A stretch of 64,000 nt of DNA from Paenibacillus sp. FSL R5-0341 (GTDB lineage: Bacteria; Bacillota; Bacilli; Paenibacillales; Paenibacillaceae): the NCBI RefSeq assembly GCF_037975235.1, contig NZ_CP150241.1, forward strand, positions 6,324,001 through 6,388,000, given 5' to 3'. The position numbers were made by a program, and so were the translations under genes. Within the stretch, counting starts at the first letter, position 1. Each line of letters opens with the position of its first letter. A model generated the notes under the pieces. That model had not been told where the DNA came from and did no database searches. It worked only from the letters and a program-made list of their open reading frames with translations. Shown here in pieces: positions 51,176 through 59,017 of this stretch.

Positions 51176-52228
51176 ATGATTTCTGATGATCTAAAGGAAC
51201 AATATTACGAGGCGCTTGTGGCCAAGGATTCGGAATACGAAGGTTTATTCTATGTTGGGGTCCGAACCACAGGTGTGTTCTGTCGTCCCACATGCCCGGC
51301 GCGAAAGCCAAAATTCGAAAACTGCGAATTCTATGAGACGGCTCAGCAGGCACTTCTGGCTTCGTATCGCCCTTGCCAGCGCTGTCGCCCGTTATCTCAC
51401 CCCAATCAAGTATCGGATGTCGTTCGCATACTGGTGGAAGCTGTCGAGAAACAACCGGAGAAACGCTGGAAAGAGCAGGATTTCAAGGCCCTCTCCATCG
51501 ATGAGTCCACGGCGCGCCGACAATTCAAGAAGCGGTTCGGCATGACCTTTGTCGAATATGCCCGTGCCCGCCGCATGGGACTTGCACTAAAAAATATTCG
51601 CTCCGGCCGCACCGTGATTGACAGTCAACTATCTACCGGATATGAGTCAAGCAGCGGCTTCCGCGATGCCTTTTCACGGATCATGGGTGCCGCCCCTACA
51701 CAAGTTGATGAAGGGCATGTCCTGAAAGCGTCCTGGATTGACACCCGCCTTGGTCCGATGATGGCCATTGCAGATGACGAGGCTCTATATTTACTGGAAT
51801 TTGTGGACCGAAGAGGCTTGGAGCGCGAGGTTGAGCGTCTGCGCAAACGAACCAAATCGTCTATTGTTCCCGGTACTACGGCTCCCATACAGTCCATTGA
51901 GCGAGAATTAAACGAGTATTTTCAGGGCGAAAGGACAGCATTCGACACACCGTTGTTCTGTTTAGGAACACCATTTCAAAAACGTGTGTGGGACGAGCTT
52001 ATAGCCATTCCGGCAGGGGAGACGAGGTCGTATCAGGATATTGCGAATGCACTGGGAAAACCAACTGCGTGTCGAGCCGTGGCACAGGCGAATGGGGCCA
52101 ACCAGCTTGCGATTGTGATCCCATGTCACCGAGTAATCAATGCCAGTGGTGAACTGGGCGGATACGGCGGGGGATTAACTCGCAAAAACTGGCTTTTGAC
52201 TCACGAGAAACAGGAACAGGATAGCTGA
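51176..52228 (+). CDS. ada: Bifunctional Ada DNA repair methyltransferase/transcription activator
   Basis: 350 residues with all three Ada modules. The N-terminal zinc methylphosphotriester domain has cysteines in TGVFCRPTCPARKP and YRPCQRC. The AraC-type helix-turn-helix spans residues ~85-175 (ARRQFKKRFGMTFVEYARARRM, then GYESSSGFRDAFSRIMG). The C-terminal O6-alkylguanine transferase has the acceptor Cys in VIPCHRVI near residue 319. It repairs alkylated DNA and activates the adaptive response once methylated. The usual partner alkA is not adjacent. AAGGA lies 8 nt before ATG. A TATAAT box lies near 51130. Confidence 0.95.
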   Translation: MISDDLKEQYYEALVAKDSEYEGLFYVGVRTTGVFCRPTCPARKPKFENCEFYETAQQALLASYRPCQRCRPLSHPNQVSDVVRILVEAVEKQPEKRWKEQDFKALSIDESTARRQFKKRFGMTFVEYARARRMGLALKNIRSGRTVIDSQLSTGYESSSGFRDAFSRIMGAAPTQVDEGHVLKASWIDTRLGPMMAIADDEALYLLEFVDRRGLEREVERLRKRTKSSIVPGTTAPIQSIERELNEYFQGERTAFDTPLFCLGTPFQKRVWDELIAIPAGETRSYQDIANALGKPTACRAVAQANGANQLAIVIPCHRVINASGELGGYGGGLTRKNWLLTHEKQEQDS

Positions 52229-52305
52229 AAAACGGAATGAATTAATGGAGTACGCATCAAATGTCCAAAGGAATGCATGATATAACAAAGGAGAGTCAAC
52301 ATAAT

Positions 52306-53079
52306 ATGAGTACCTTAGAAGAAAAAGCTGCGTTGTTCCAAAAAAGCCATGTGAAAGGAAAACCACTTGTTCTGGTCAATGTGTGGGATGCTGGAAGCGC
52401 AAAAGCCATGCAATCGGTTGGAGCAACGGCCATTGCAACCGGAAGCTGGTCTGTGGCTGCGGCCCATGGTGAGCAAGATGGGGAAGCCCTGTCATTCCAT
52501 CTGGTACTTGCCAATCTCGCACGGATTACAGGGAGCGTGGATCTGCCTGTAACGATCGATATAGAGGGAGGGTATGGGAGGTTGGTGTCAGAAGTAAAGC
52601 AAAATATCCTGCAAGTCATCGATCATGGTGCTGTAGGAGTCAACATTGAAGATCAACTCTCCGCTGGTTCGGGATTGTACACTGTGGAGGAGCAATGCCC
52701 TAGGCTGTCCGCCGCCCGGGAAGCTGCCGAGCAAGCAGGCATACCCTTGTTCATTAACGCCCGCACAGATATTTTTCTACAACACGCACCTGAACACCAT
52801 AACCAATCTCTCCTAGAGGAAGCACTTATACGTTCGAACCATTATGCAGAGGCAGGAGCCAGCGGTCTGTTCGTACCGGGTTTGCAGGATCACCAACTGA
52901 TTCAAGAATTGTGTGAGCGTTCGCCGCTGCCAATTAACGTCATGGTTACCTCTTCTGAACCTTCACCAAAACAACTTGCTGCACTCGGTGTAGCTCGCGT
53001 AAGCTATGGACCTTATCCTTATCTGCAAGCTATGGAACACCTGAAAGAACTGGGGAGAAGTATTTTATCGGGAAATTAA
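52306..53079 (+). CDS. Isocitrate lyase/phosphoenolpyruvate mutase family protein
   Basis: 257 residues from ATG 52306 behind AAAGGAG. A TIM-barrel PEP mutase/ICL superfamily enzyme: LVNVWDAGSAKAMQSVGATA (residues ~22-42), ATGSWSVAAAHG, the metal-binding IDIEGGYG near residue 86, GVNIEDQ and FINARTDIFL. The usual KKCGH-type catalytic loop of isocitrate lyase is absent. It is therefore more like carboxyphosphonoenolpyruvate mutase or oxaloacetate hydrolase-type proteins of unknown substrate. Lies 77 nt after ada on the same strand. Confidence 0.85.
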   Translation: MSTLEEKAALFQKSHVKGKPLVLVNVWDAGSAKAMQSVGATAIATGSWSVAAAHGEQDGEALSFHLVLANLARITGSVDLPVTIDIEGGYGRLVSEVKQNILQVIDHGAVGVNIEDQLSAGSGLYTVEEQCPRLSAAREAAEQAGIPLFINARTDIFLQHAPEHHNQSLLEEALIRSNHYAEAGASGLFVPGLQDHQLIQELCERSPLPINVMVTSSEPSPKQLAALGVARVSYGPYPYLQAMEHLKELGRSILSGN

Positions 53080-53129
53080 CTGGAGGGCATGTTATAATCA
53101 CCTCTATTGAACATTTACAGGAGGCAATT

Positions 53130-53648
53130 ATGCTTAACGTGGAACAAAAGCTTGAAGTGCTACAATCGTATCCCCAACTGCAACGCAAAGATGTTTCTCT
53201 CGGTCGTGTTAATTTCCACTACGAGGATAGTGCGTATGATAAAAAAATTGTTGCTCTCCATATTCACCCTAACGGTAACGGTTATATCTATGCAGGGCTG
53301 CTGCCTGACTATGAGACCGATGCTAAAGGATTCGTCAATATTCGTGATTACTCCGAAGCAGATCTGCGCACATTGTTAGATGAAACGATCCAAGCGATGT
53401 CTCACAATCCCAACTCAGTTGAATTCGAAGAGCCAGAACAAGTAAAAGCTGTTGCTCCTGCCTTGTCTACAACCTCTACGGGTGGCGGAACATGGGTCGA
53501 TGAGGATGGACATACGCTGACTTTAAAATACGAAGATGACATGTGGTATGTGTATTCCGGTGTTAATCTGGATATGGCTTTTGAAACGCGTAGCGAAGCC
53601 GGCGAGTACCTCAAAGACGAAGGCTTCAAACCACAGACTCAAGCTTAA
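53130..53648 (+). CDS. Hypothetical protein (172 aa)
   Basis: A soluble acidic protein with a strong AGGAGG 6 nt before ATG. It has two parts: an N-terminal ~90-residue alpha/beta part (VALHIHPNGNGYIYAGLLPD, then FVNIRDYSEADLRTLLDETI) and a C-terminal ~60-residue strand-rich part (GGGTWVDEDGHTLTLKYEDD, then WYVYSGVNLDMAFETRSEAG). They are joined by a Val/Ala/Pro/Ser linker. I do not recognise a named family. The clean start and terminator support a real gene. Confidence 0.75.
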   Translation: MLNVEQKLEVLQSYPQLQRKDVSLGRVNFHYEDSAYDKKIVALHIHPNGNGYIYAGLLPDYETDAKGFVNIRDYSEADLRTLLDETIQAMSHNPNSVEFEEPEQVKAVAPALSTTSTGGGTWVDEDGHTLTLKYEDDMWYVYSGVNLDMAFETRSEAGEYLKDEGFKPQTQA

Positions 53649-53717
53649 CGCGCATACACATTAGTTTGGATTGCACAAAGATTGTTGAAGGTATATTCAG
53701 CGATTTAGGATGATACC

Positions 53718-53752
53718 AAAAACACGAGGCGCGTTCGCACCTCGTGTTTTTC
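53718..53752. terminator. Strong bidirectional terminator
   Basis: AAAAACACGAGG / CCTCGTGTTTTT, a 12-bp perfect stem around a 10-nt loop. Confidence 0.88.
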
Positions 53753-53774
53753 TGATTACAGTGGAATTTCATTC

Positions 53775-53804
53775 CTCCGTTATCGTGTAAATGATTAGTT
53801 CAAC
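53775..53804. repeat. Terminal fragment of the MITE-like repeat
   Basis: On the minus strand this reads GTTGAACTAATCATTTACAC then GATAACGGAG, identical over 30 bp to the left end of the element at 50158-50345. Only one end is present. Confidence 0.65.
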
Positions 53805-53836
53805 TTATACAGATTTCTTTATACAACAGTTTCCCG

Positions 53837-54535
53837 TTAGTCTTTTTTGGATTTCATGGTTAGCGGCGCATTCTTCATCATCGGATACGTAGACAGAAGT
53901 AGCGCACCACCAATGCATCCCAGAACAGTGAACAGTGTCATGCGATTGACCCTAGCAATCCACAACGTAAACTCACCAAGATCGCCCAATGTAATGATCA
54001 GCGTAATGACCAAGCCTACCCCAAAGAACATAATGAAAAAGTTACGCAACCCCAAACGCATCCAACAAACCGTCGGGAAGACAGAGACTCCCAGTACGAG
54101 AAAGCCACACATCAGATCAATCCACAGGTAGGATAAGAAATGATATTCACTTGAATACAACATGCCTGGCTGATAGAGGGTAACGTCAACAATCCCTTTT
54201 TCCTGAAGCAGGTGTATGAGGAAATACACCACATGCAAAATGACCATAGTGCCTGCAACCATCCATACCGAGTTCATATAGAAGGATTTCATGAATTGAA
54301 TTCGTGTACTGCCCATACCAATCGCAACCGGAAACAGTGTAATGATTCCCCCGATCGCAAACGTGCATATCCCTCCGTACATGGGACCAAACAGTTGTGT
54401 GGCATACGAGACATCAAATATGAAACCAATTGCCAGATATACAACGGTGAGCATGACCGCAATGGATGAAAATATGCCTAAATACAAACGCATATCATCC
54501 CGAATCAGTCGATTCGTGCCTTTTACTGCGTTCAT
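53837..54535 (-). CDS. ABC transporter permease-like membrane protein
   Basis: 232 residues with about six transmembrane helices (IAVMLTVVYLAIGFIF, ICTFAIGGIITLFPVAIGMG, MVAGTMVILHVVYFLIHLL, LIDLMCGFLVLGVSV-like, FIMFFGVGLVITLIITLG, LFTVLGCIGGALLLS). It is the third gene of a GntR-ATPase-membrane operon, overlapping the ATPase stop as ATGA, so it is the likely membrane partner. Comparable operons (ytr type) respond to cell wall antibiotics. No specific family is certain. Confidence 0.78.
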   Translation of the reverse strand: MNAVKGTNRLIRDDMRLYLGIFSSIAVMLTVVYLAIGFIFDVSYATQLFGPMYGGICTFAIGGIITLFPVAIGMGSTRIQFMKSFYMNSVWMVAGTMVILHVVYFLIHLLQEKGIVDVTLYQPGMLYSSEYHFLSYLWIDLMCGFLVLGVSVFPTVCWMRLGLRNFFIMFFGVGLVITLIITLGDLGEFTLWIARVNRMTLFTVLGCIGGALLLSTYPMMKNAPLTMKSKKD

Positions 54536-55407
54536 GGTTTAACCCCCTCTTGATTACGGGTTCTGTTAACCAAATAATCCTGTAATGTCGCCTTCTCAAT
54601 GGAAAGCCCCTGCGCATGAGCAATATCCTTCCACATTTTCGAGTATGGCTCATCAATCATCACTTTCAATGTCGATCCCATCTGGGAAGATTCGATAACT
54701 TTAACATCTGCTGTGACTTGATTAATATCGTCAATTCTCCCTGTTAGAAGAACTCCTTTTTCGCGCATCTCTTCCATCGGCTGATTTAACAACACCTCTC
54801 CGTCCTGCAAAACGATAAGCGACTCACATAAGGGCTGAATCTCCTCAATATGATGGCTGGATATCAGGATCAGACGCGGGTTATCTTCATAACTTTCCAG
54901 AAGCGCATTGTAGAAGAATTTACGCTTCTCCGCATCGAGTCCATTGGTAGGTTCATCTAGAATGGTTATCTTTGCATTACTGGCAAGACCCAATATAATC
55001 TGGGCGGCAGTCTTCATACCCTTCGAAAATTTAATGATCTTTTTCTTCCCCGGTAGTTCGAACACATCGATTAAACGCTCCGCCAAATCCTGATTCCACT
55101 GCGGATGAAAATATTGTCCCATTTGAACCATGTCACTAACTGTCCAGTTTTTCCCCAGGGGATGATTCTCCTGGATGTAGCACAGATGCTCTTGGGCTGC
55201 CAGATTATTATAGGGGTCTTGACCCATGATCTGAACGGATCCACTGTCCGGGCGATTATGCCCTGCAAGTAAACTCATCAGTGTTGTTTTCCCCGCTCCA
55301 TTTCTTCCCCAGATGGCACTAATGATCGGCTCACTCTCATGTAGCGTAACCTGGTTTAGAACGGGTGTCTTCTGGTAGCTGTAGTTGACCTGCTCCATAT
55401 GAATCAT
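54532..55407 (-). CDS. ABC transporter ATP-binding protein
   Basis: 291 residues. Walker A GRNGAGKTT near residue 35, Q-loop CYIQENHP, an atypical signature KFSKGMKTAAQIILGL (S-K-G-M instead of S-G-G-Q, as in YtrB/ABC-2 antibiotic-response exporters), Walker B ITILDEPTNGLD, and switch His in ISSHHIEEIQ. The C-terminal ~80 residues are an extra beta-rich regulatory part. The start and stop overlap both neighbours by 4 nt, so it is a tightly coupled operon. Confidence 0.92.
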   Translation of the reverse strand: MIHMEQVNYSYQKTPVLNQVTLHESEPIISAIWGRNGAGKTTLMSLLAGHNRPDSGSVQIMGQDPYNNLAAQEHLCYIQENHPLGKNWTVSDMVQMGQYFHPQWNQDLAERLIDVFELPGKKKIIKFSKGMKTAAQIILGLASNAKITILDEPTNGLDAEKRKFFYNALLESYEDNPRLILISSHHIEEIQPLCESLIVLQDGEVLLNQPMEEMREKGVLLTGRIDDINQVTADVKVIESSQMGSTLKVMIDEPYSKMWKDIAHAQGLSIEKATLQDYLVNRTRNQEGVKP

Positions 55408-55784
55408 AAGTCACTCTCCTTATCCTTCTTGCCGCGAATCAGATCAATAATCATGTCTTCATTCATGTGAATCCGTCTGGCTTCTTCAAGTAAAGGCTTG
55501 ATGTATTCTTCATAAAAATCTTGCTTCCGTTCAACGAGCAATGCTTCTCTTGCTCCCTTTGCAACAAACATTCCAACACCTCGCTGTTTGTATATAATCC
55601 CCTTGTCCACGAGTTCCTGCAGTCCTTTGCGGGCTGTAGCCGGATTGATATTGTAGAAGCGTGACAGTTCATTGGTTGAGGGAACCTGTTCTTCCACCTT
55701 CAATCTGCCCTCCACAATATCGTCCATAATCATCGTGGCAATCTGATGAAAAATAGGCTGAGATTCATCCAAAGTCGATTTCAT
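55404..55784 (-). CDS. GntR family regulator, YtrA subfamily
   Basis: About 126 residues from ATG 55784 (GGAAGC before it); an ATG ten codons upstream at 55811 has no ribosome binding site. The winged helix is QPIFHQIATMIMDDIVEGRL, VPSTNELSRFYNINPATARKGLQELVDKGIIYKQRGVGMFV. The short helical C-terminus (KPLLEEARRIHMNEDMIIDLI) is typical of YtrA-type repressors encoded first in ABC operons. It probably represses its own operon through the palindrome at 55826-55847. Confidence 0.87.
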   Translation of the reverse strand: MKSTLDESQPIFHQIATMIMDDIVEGRLKVEEQVPSTNELSRFYNINPATARKGLQELVDKGIIYKQRGVGMFVAKGAREALLVERKQDFYEEYIKPLLEEARRIHMNEDMIIDLIRGKKDKESDL

Positions 55785-55825
55785 GTGCTTCCAACTTTCA
55801 TACGTATTCATTAGTCAGTTAGTCG

Positions 55826-55856
55826 GTTAGTTAATCATGTAACTAACTATAGTATA
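55826..55856 (-). promoter_or_regulatory. Promoter and operator of the GntR-ABC operon
   Basis: GTTAGTTA-ATCATG-TAACTAAC (perfect 8-bp arms, 55826-55847) lies just downstream of a -10 box TATACT on the minus strand (55851-55856). It would therefore cover the transcription start. Further half-copies (TTAGTC) continue to 55811. Confidence 0.6.
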
Positions 55857-55883
55857 CAAAGACGCAAATGTAAATAGGCGAAC

Positions 55884-56054
55884 TTAACTCATTGCCTTTC
55901 CTACCTTGGCTCTGTTGTATTGATTAATAAGACCGTCCAGGACTACGGATTGCTGGATCACTTCCGGATGAAGCAGACTGCCGTATTCCATATGCATGCG
56001 ATATAACAACTGTCTGGCATCTTCGATCCGTGATATCAAATCCAGGCGATCCAT
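55884..56054 (-). CDS. Spo0E family aspartyl-phosphate phosphatase
   Basis: 56 residues from ATG 56054 (AAGGAGG 6 nt upstream). It is the usual size and layout of Spo0E-like proteins: helix 1 RLDLISRIEDARQLLYRMHM, helix 2 with the signature QQSVVLDGLINQYNR (S-x-x-L-D-x-L-I). These remove phosphate from Spo0A~P and delay sporulation. It lies just downstream of the peptide/receptor pair on the same strand, but a terminator intervenes. Confidence 0.87.
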   Translation of the reverse strand: MDRLDLISRIEDARQLLYRMHMEYGSLLHPEVIQQSVVLDGLINQYNRAKVGKAMS

Positions 56055-56143
56055 AGTATCCCTCCTTTTTGTCATATTTTAGTGTATTATGCCAATCAAA
56101 AGCGCGTGTAAGATACGACATACTTATTCTTCCACTTCAATAC

Positions 56144-56180
56144 ACAAAAAAGAACGCCTCTGAAATAAATCAGAAGCGTC
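56144..56180 (-). terminator. Terminator after the signalling peptide gene
   Basis: On the minus strand ACGCTTCTGA pairs with TCAGAGGCGT (one internal mismatch), followed by TCTTTTTT. It lies 15 nt after the peptide stop. Confidence 0.75.
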
Positions 56181-56193
56181 CATTGGTTCAGGC

Positions 56194-56334
56194 TTATGTC
56201 CCCAAACCGTGATCATTCGTTCGGTAGATTGAAGGGTCTGGACTTCCCACAGTCGGAGCAGGTCCAGTAACAGGGGCTACGATGCTCACCACTATACTAC
56301 ATGTAACTATCAGCAAAGCCAGCTTTCTCTTCAT
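56194..56334 (-). CDS. Secreted pro-peptide, candidate pheromone of the HTH-TPR receptor
   Basis: A 46-codon gene that begins inside the 3' end of the receptor gene in the +1 frame and overlaps it by 38 nt. It encodes a signal-like N-terminus MKRKLALLIVTCSIVVSIVA (basic start and hydrophobic core) and a polar, Pro/Gly-rich tail ending SIYRTNDHGLGT. This is the layout of Phr, PapR, NprX, AimP and AloP pro-peptides: an export signal, with the active 5-10 residue pheromone cut from the C-terminus. GAGGTG lies about 12 nt before ATG. A terminator follows. The mature peptide cannot be fixed from sequence. Confidence 0.72.
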   Translation of the reverse strand: MKRKLALLIVTCSIVVSIVAPVTGPAPTVGSPDPSIYRTNDHGLGT

Positions 56335-57679
56335 TGAGTTTCTGCACCTCACCAATCAAGATTTTGTACTGCTTTATAGCTGTGTCAGACGCATAGTCCC
56401 TATATTGTTCAAACAATCCGACACCTCTAAGCATACCTCGTCCATCGCTAATTTCAATAGAAAATCTCAAGCTATGGAGGACAAAATCTAATCCCTCTGC
56501 AAACCTGTCTTTTTTAAGATAATATGTTCCTAATCCGGCCAAAAGACGAACATATCGATCATCGGTAACCTGCTTGCTTACTTTCCCAATCCGATTGCTC
56601 TGTTCCTGATAAGTGAAGTAAGACTCATACTGCTCAAGTACATGATCAATATTCATATCATAGCGGTTAGCCGCCGTTACAATATCACATAGCGCTGGGA
56701 AAATCTCATTTTCCTTCGTCGAGATATAGACCAGATAATCAGGTAATACCTCAAACTGTCCGGCCATTAATTGATATATATAACGGTTACCCTCAGCCCA
56801 TTCCTGAAATTGATGAATGACCACTTTTTCCTCAGGTTCAGGTTCTTTCACCCAACTGTAATCGGTGTACAATGCAACATACTTCAATGCCATTTCATAG
56901 TTGTTCAAGTGGAAATGGGCACTTCCCGATGCTAAGTAAGCATACATAATATAAAAAACGATAGGTCGTTTAGTCTCTTCTTGTTTCCTTCGGCCATTCA
57001 TCTCATAATGGATGGTTGCTTTCACTTTCAGCTTTTCAGATAGCTCCTGAACTTTGCTCCATCTGTGGAGTGATGCAAAAGCATTAATCAGTTCATTAAG
57101 CGCATCCAACTGGTAGCGTTCATCCAACCGATCCACATAGTATTCAAACCGGGCAGCGATAATCAGATTCCGTTGCTGATCATTCGTCAGTCCCAACCTG
57201 AACAGTCGATATTGACAGAGTGCAAGCCGCTCGGAATGTTGCATTTTCTCACTTTCGGCGATGTTTTCATATAGAAGAATAGCCGGTTTGAATTTACCCG
57301 CTTGGTAGAATTCTTCAGCCACTTCAAATAACAAAGGAATATAGGATAGATTATCCATCATCAGACGAATAACCTCTTCAATACAGTTTAACTTGTCCAA
57401 CTCGGCACAGCGTTGAAGGAAGGGCCCCAGTCTTCGCCAGTCCGGTGTTGCGTGCACGAAACACTCATCTATGTATAACTCATAGAAGTAACCCTCTTCC
57501 AATCTCATGGCAGAAGTAATACGATCCAACTGCTGCATGGCAATAGGCCGATTTTTATTCAAAATATTGCTCAGCGTACCCGAATTAATCCCTGACGTCT
57601 CTGAAAAATGACTAATGGACATCTGTTCACGCTTCAGATAACTTTCCAAATGATCGCGTATCGTGGTTGTCGGCTCCAA
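56297..57679 (-). CDS. HTH-TPR quorum-sensing receptor/regulator (RRNPP, AimR/AloR-like)
   Basis: About 460 residues from TTG 57679 (10 nt after GGAGG); an ATG at 57709 lies before the ribosome binding site. Residues ~8-65 are a Cro/C1-type helix-turn-helix (MSISHFSETSGINSGTLSNILN). The remaining ~390 residues are all-helical tetratricopeptide-like repeats (EVAEEFYQAGKFKPAILLYE, then YLASGSAHFHLNNYEMALKY, then LAGLGTYYLKKDRFAEGLDF). This is the domain plan of RRNPP receptors that bind an imported peptide. The overlapping secreted pro-peptide gene at its 3' end supports this. Targets are unknown. Confidence 0.82.
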   Translation of the reverse strand: MEPTTTIRDHLESYLKREQMSISHFSETSGINSGTLSNILNKNRPIAMQQLDRITSAMRLEEGYFYELYIDECFVHATPDWRRLGPFLQRCAELDKLNCIEEVIRLMMDNLSYIPLLFEVAEEFYQAGKFKPAILLYENIAESEKMQHSERLALCQYRLFRLGLTNDQQRNLIIAARFEYYVDRLDERYQLDALNELINAFASLHRWSKVQELSEKLKVKATIHYEMNGRRKQEETKRPIVFYIMYAYLASGSAHFHLNNYEMALKYVALYTDYSWVKEPEPEEKVVIHQFQEWAEGNRYIYQLMAGQFEVLPDYLVYISTKENEIFPALCDIVTAANRYDMNIDHVLEQYESYFTYQEQSNRIGKVSKQVTDDRYVRLLAGLGTYYLKKDRFAEGLDFVLHSLRFSIEISDGRGMLRGVGLFEQYRDYASDTAIKQYKILIGEVQKLNEEKAGFADSYM

Positions 57680-57880
57680 ACGAACACCACCCTCCAAAAT
57701 AAAAACCATAAACAGGATTATCGGTATGCAAAAGTAATTATATGTAATTAGAAAGTAGCGGTCAATATAATAAATTCAACTAATTTGTATTACTACCATT
57801 TTAATCCTTTAATTATAACAAAGTTATCTATCCTTATTTTATATCGGAAACTCGCCTGACATCAAACCTGAAAACAGACA

Positions 57881-57911
57881 AAAAACACGAGCCATCTACG
57901 GGCTCGTGTTC
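57881..57911 (-). terminator. Terminator of the aldo/keto reductase gene
   Basis: AACACGAGCC-N6-GGCTCGTGTT, a 10-bp perfect stem with TTTTTT following on the minus strand. Confidence 0.85.
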
Positions 57912-57952
57912 TCAACTGACTCAGTAGTCAGTATGCTCACTATAACTTGGAT

Positions 57953-58870
57953 TTAAGGCAGGATATTGCCTGCCGCACGATAAATTTCATACCACTCTGG
58001 ACGAGTGAGATGAACATCTCCCGCTTTCACACAGTCTTGCAGACGCTCAATATTCATTGTGCCTGTCACTGGCTGCATTTGTGCAGGGTGACGAAGCAAC
58101 CACGCGATTGCAATCGTCGTATTGCTCACGTCATACTTCGCAGCGATGTCGTCGATCTTCGCATTCAATTCCGGGAACTTGTCGCTACCCAGGAATACAC
58201 CTTCGAAGAATCCGTACTGGAACGGAGACCATGGCTGAATCGTGATATCATGCAGACGACAATAATCAAGGATACTGCCGTCACGGTTAACCGCAGCGTC
58301 ATTCTCCATGTTCACGTTGATTCCACTGTCAATCATTGTGGTATTGGTAATACTCATCTGCAACTGGTTGGCTACCAGTGGCTGTTTCACGTATTTTTTC
58401 AACAATTCGATCTGGTTCGGATTCTGGTTGGACACCCCGAAGTGACGCACTTTGCCTTCACGCTCCAATTGATCAAAGGCTTCCGCCACTTCCTCAGGCT
58501 CAACCAAAGCATCTGGACGGTGCAGAAGCAGAACGTCAAGATATTCGGTTTTCAGACGTTGCAGGATACCATCCACCGAATTAAGGATGTGCTCTTTGGA
58601 GAAATCAAACATGCCTTTGCGGATACCGCATTTGGATTGAAGAATCATATTTTCACGAACTTGGGGATTCATCTGCACCGCTTCGGCGAAGATCTCCTCA
58701 CATGTTCCTGTACCATAAATGTCGGCATGATCAAAGAAATTCGCGCCAACCTCCATTGCAGAACGAACAAAATGTTCGGCTTCCTTGCCGTCTAGTGAAT
58801 TAATCCGCATGCAGCCCACGGCCACTACAGGTACTTCTAGTGCGCTGCTGCCCAATTTAATGGTTCTCAA
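57953..58870 (-). CDS. Aldo/keto reductase
   Basis: 305 residues from TTG 58870 (MRTIKLGSSALEVPV), 8 nt after GGAGGG; the longer frame upstream has no family match. NADPH-dependent (alpha/beta)8 reductase of the YdhF-type subgroup. The catalytic tetrad appears as FFDHADIYG (Asp, Tyr), Lys in ILQSKCGIRKG and His in VLLLHRPD. The cofactor site lies in the C-terminal PVTGTMNIERLQDCVKA. It reduces aldehydes or ketones; the physiological substrate is unknown. Monocistronic. Confidence 0.88.
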   Translation of the reverse strand: MRTIKLGSSALEVPVVAVGCMRINSLDGKEAEHFVRSAMEVGANFFDHADIYGTGTCEEIFAEAVQMNPQVRENMILQSKCGIRKGMFDFSKEHILNSVDGILQRLKTEYLDVLLLHRPDALVEPEEVAEAFDQLEREGKVRHFGVSNQNPNQIELLKKYVKQPLVANQLQMSITNTTMIDSGINVNMENDAAVNRDGSILDYCRLHDITIQPWSPFQYGFFEGVFLGSDKFPELNAKIDDIAAKYDVSNTTIAIAWLLRHPAQMQPVTGTMNIERLQDCVKAGDVHLTRPEWYEIYRAAGNILP

Positions 58871-58973
58871 GATGTTTTCCCTCCATATTCGAATATTATC
58901 GTGTATCTTACCTTTGATTGTGACACAAATCTGCAATCGGTTTCAATAGATTTATCCTACAATTATATGGAGA

Positions 58974-59004
58974 AATGATAGGTTCTGAGTCTCAGCCTAT
59001 CATT
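58974..59004 (-). terminator. Hairpin after the diacylglycerol kinase gene
   Basis: AATGATAGG / CCTATCATT, a 9-bp perfect stem, with only a short T tract (TTTCTCC). Confidence 0.5.
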
Positions 59005-59017
59005 ACACAGGAGTGAG

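Noticed and set aside
57947..58795. 282-codon plus-strand frame
   Set aside because: It runs antisense to the aldo/keto reductase, with His/Cys/Phe-rich composition typical of reverse-strand shadows and no ribosome binding site.
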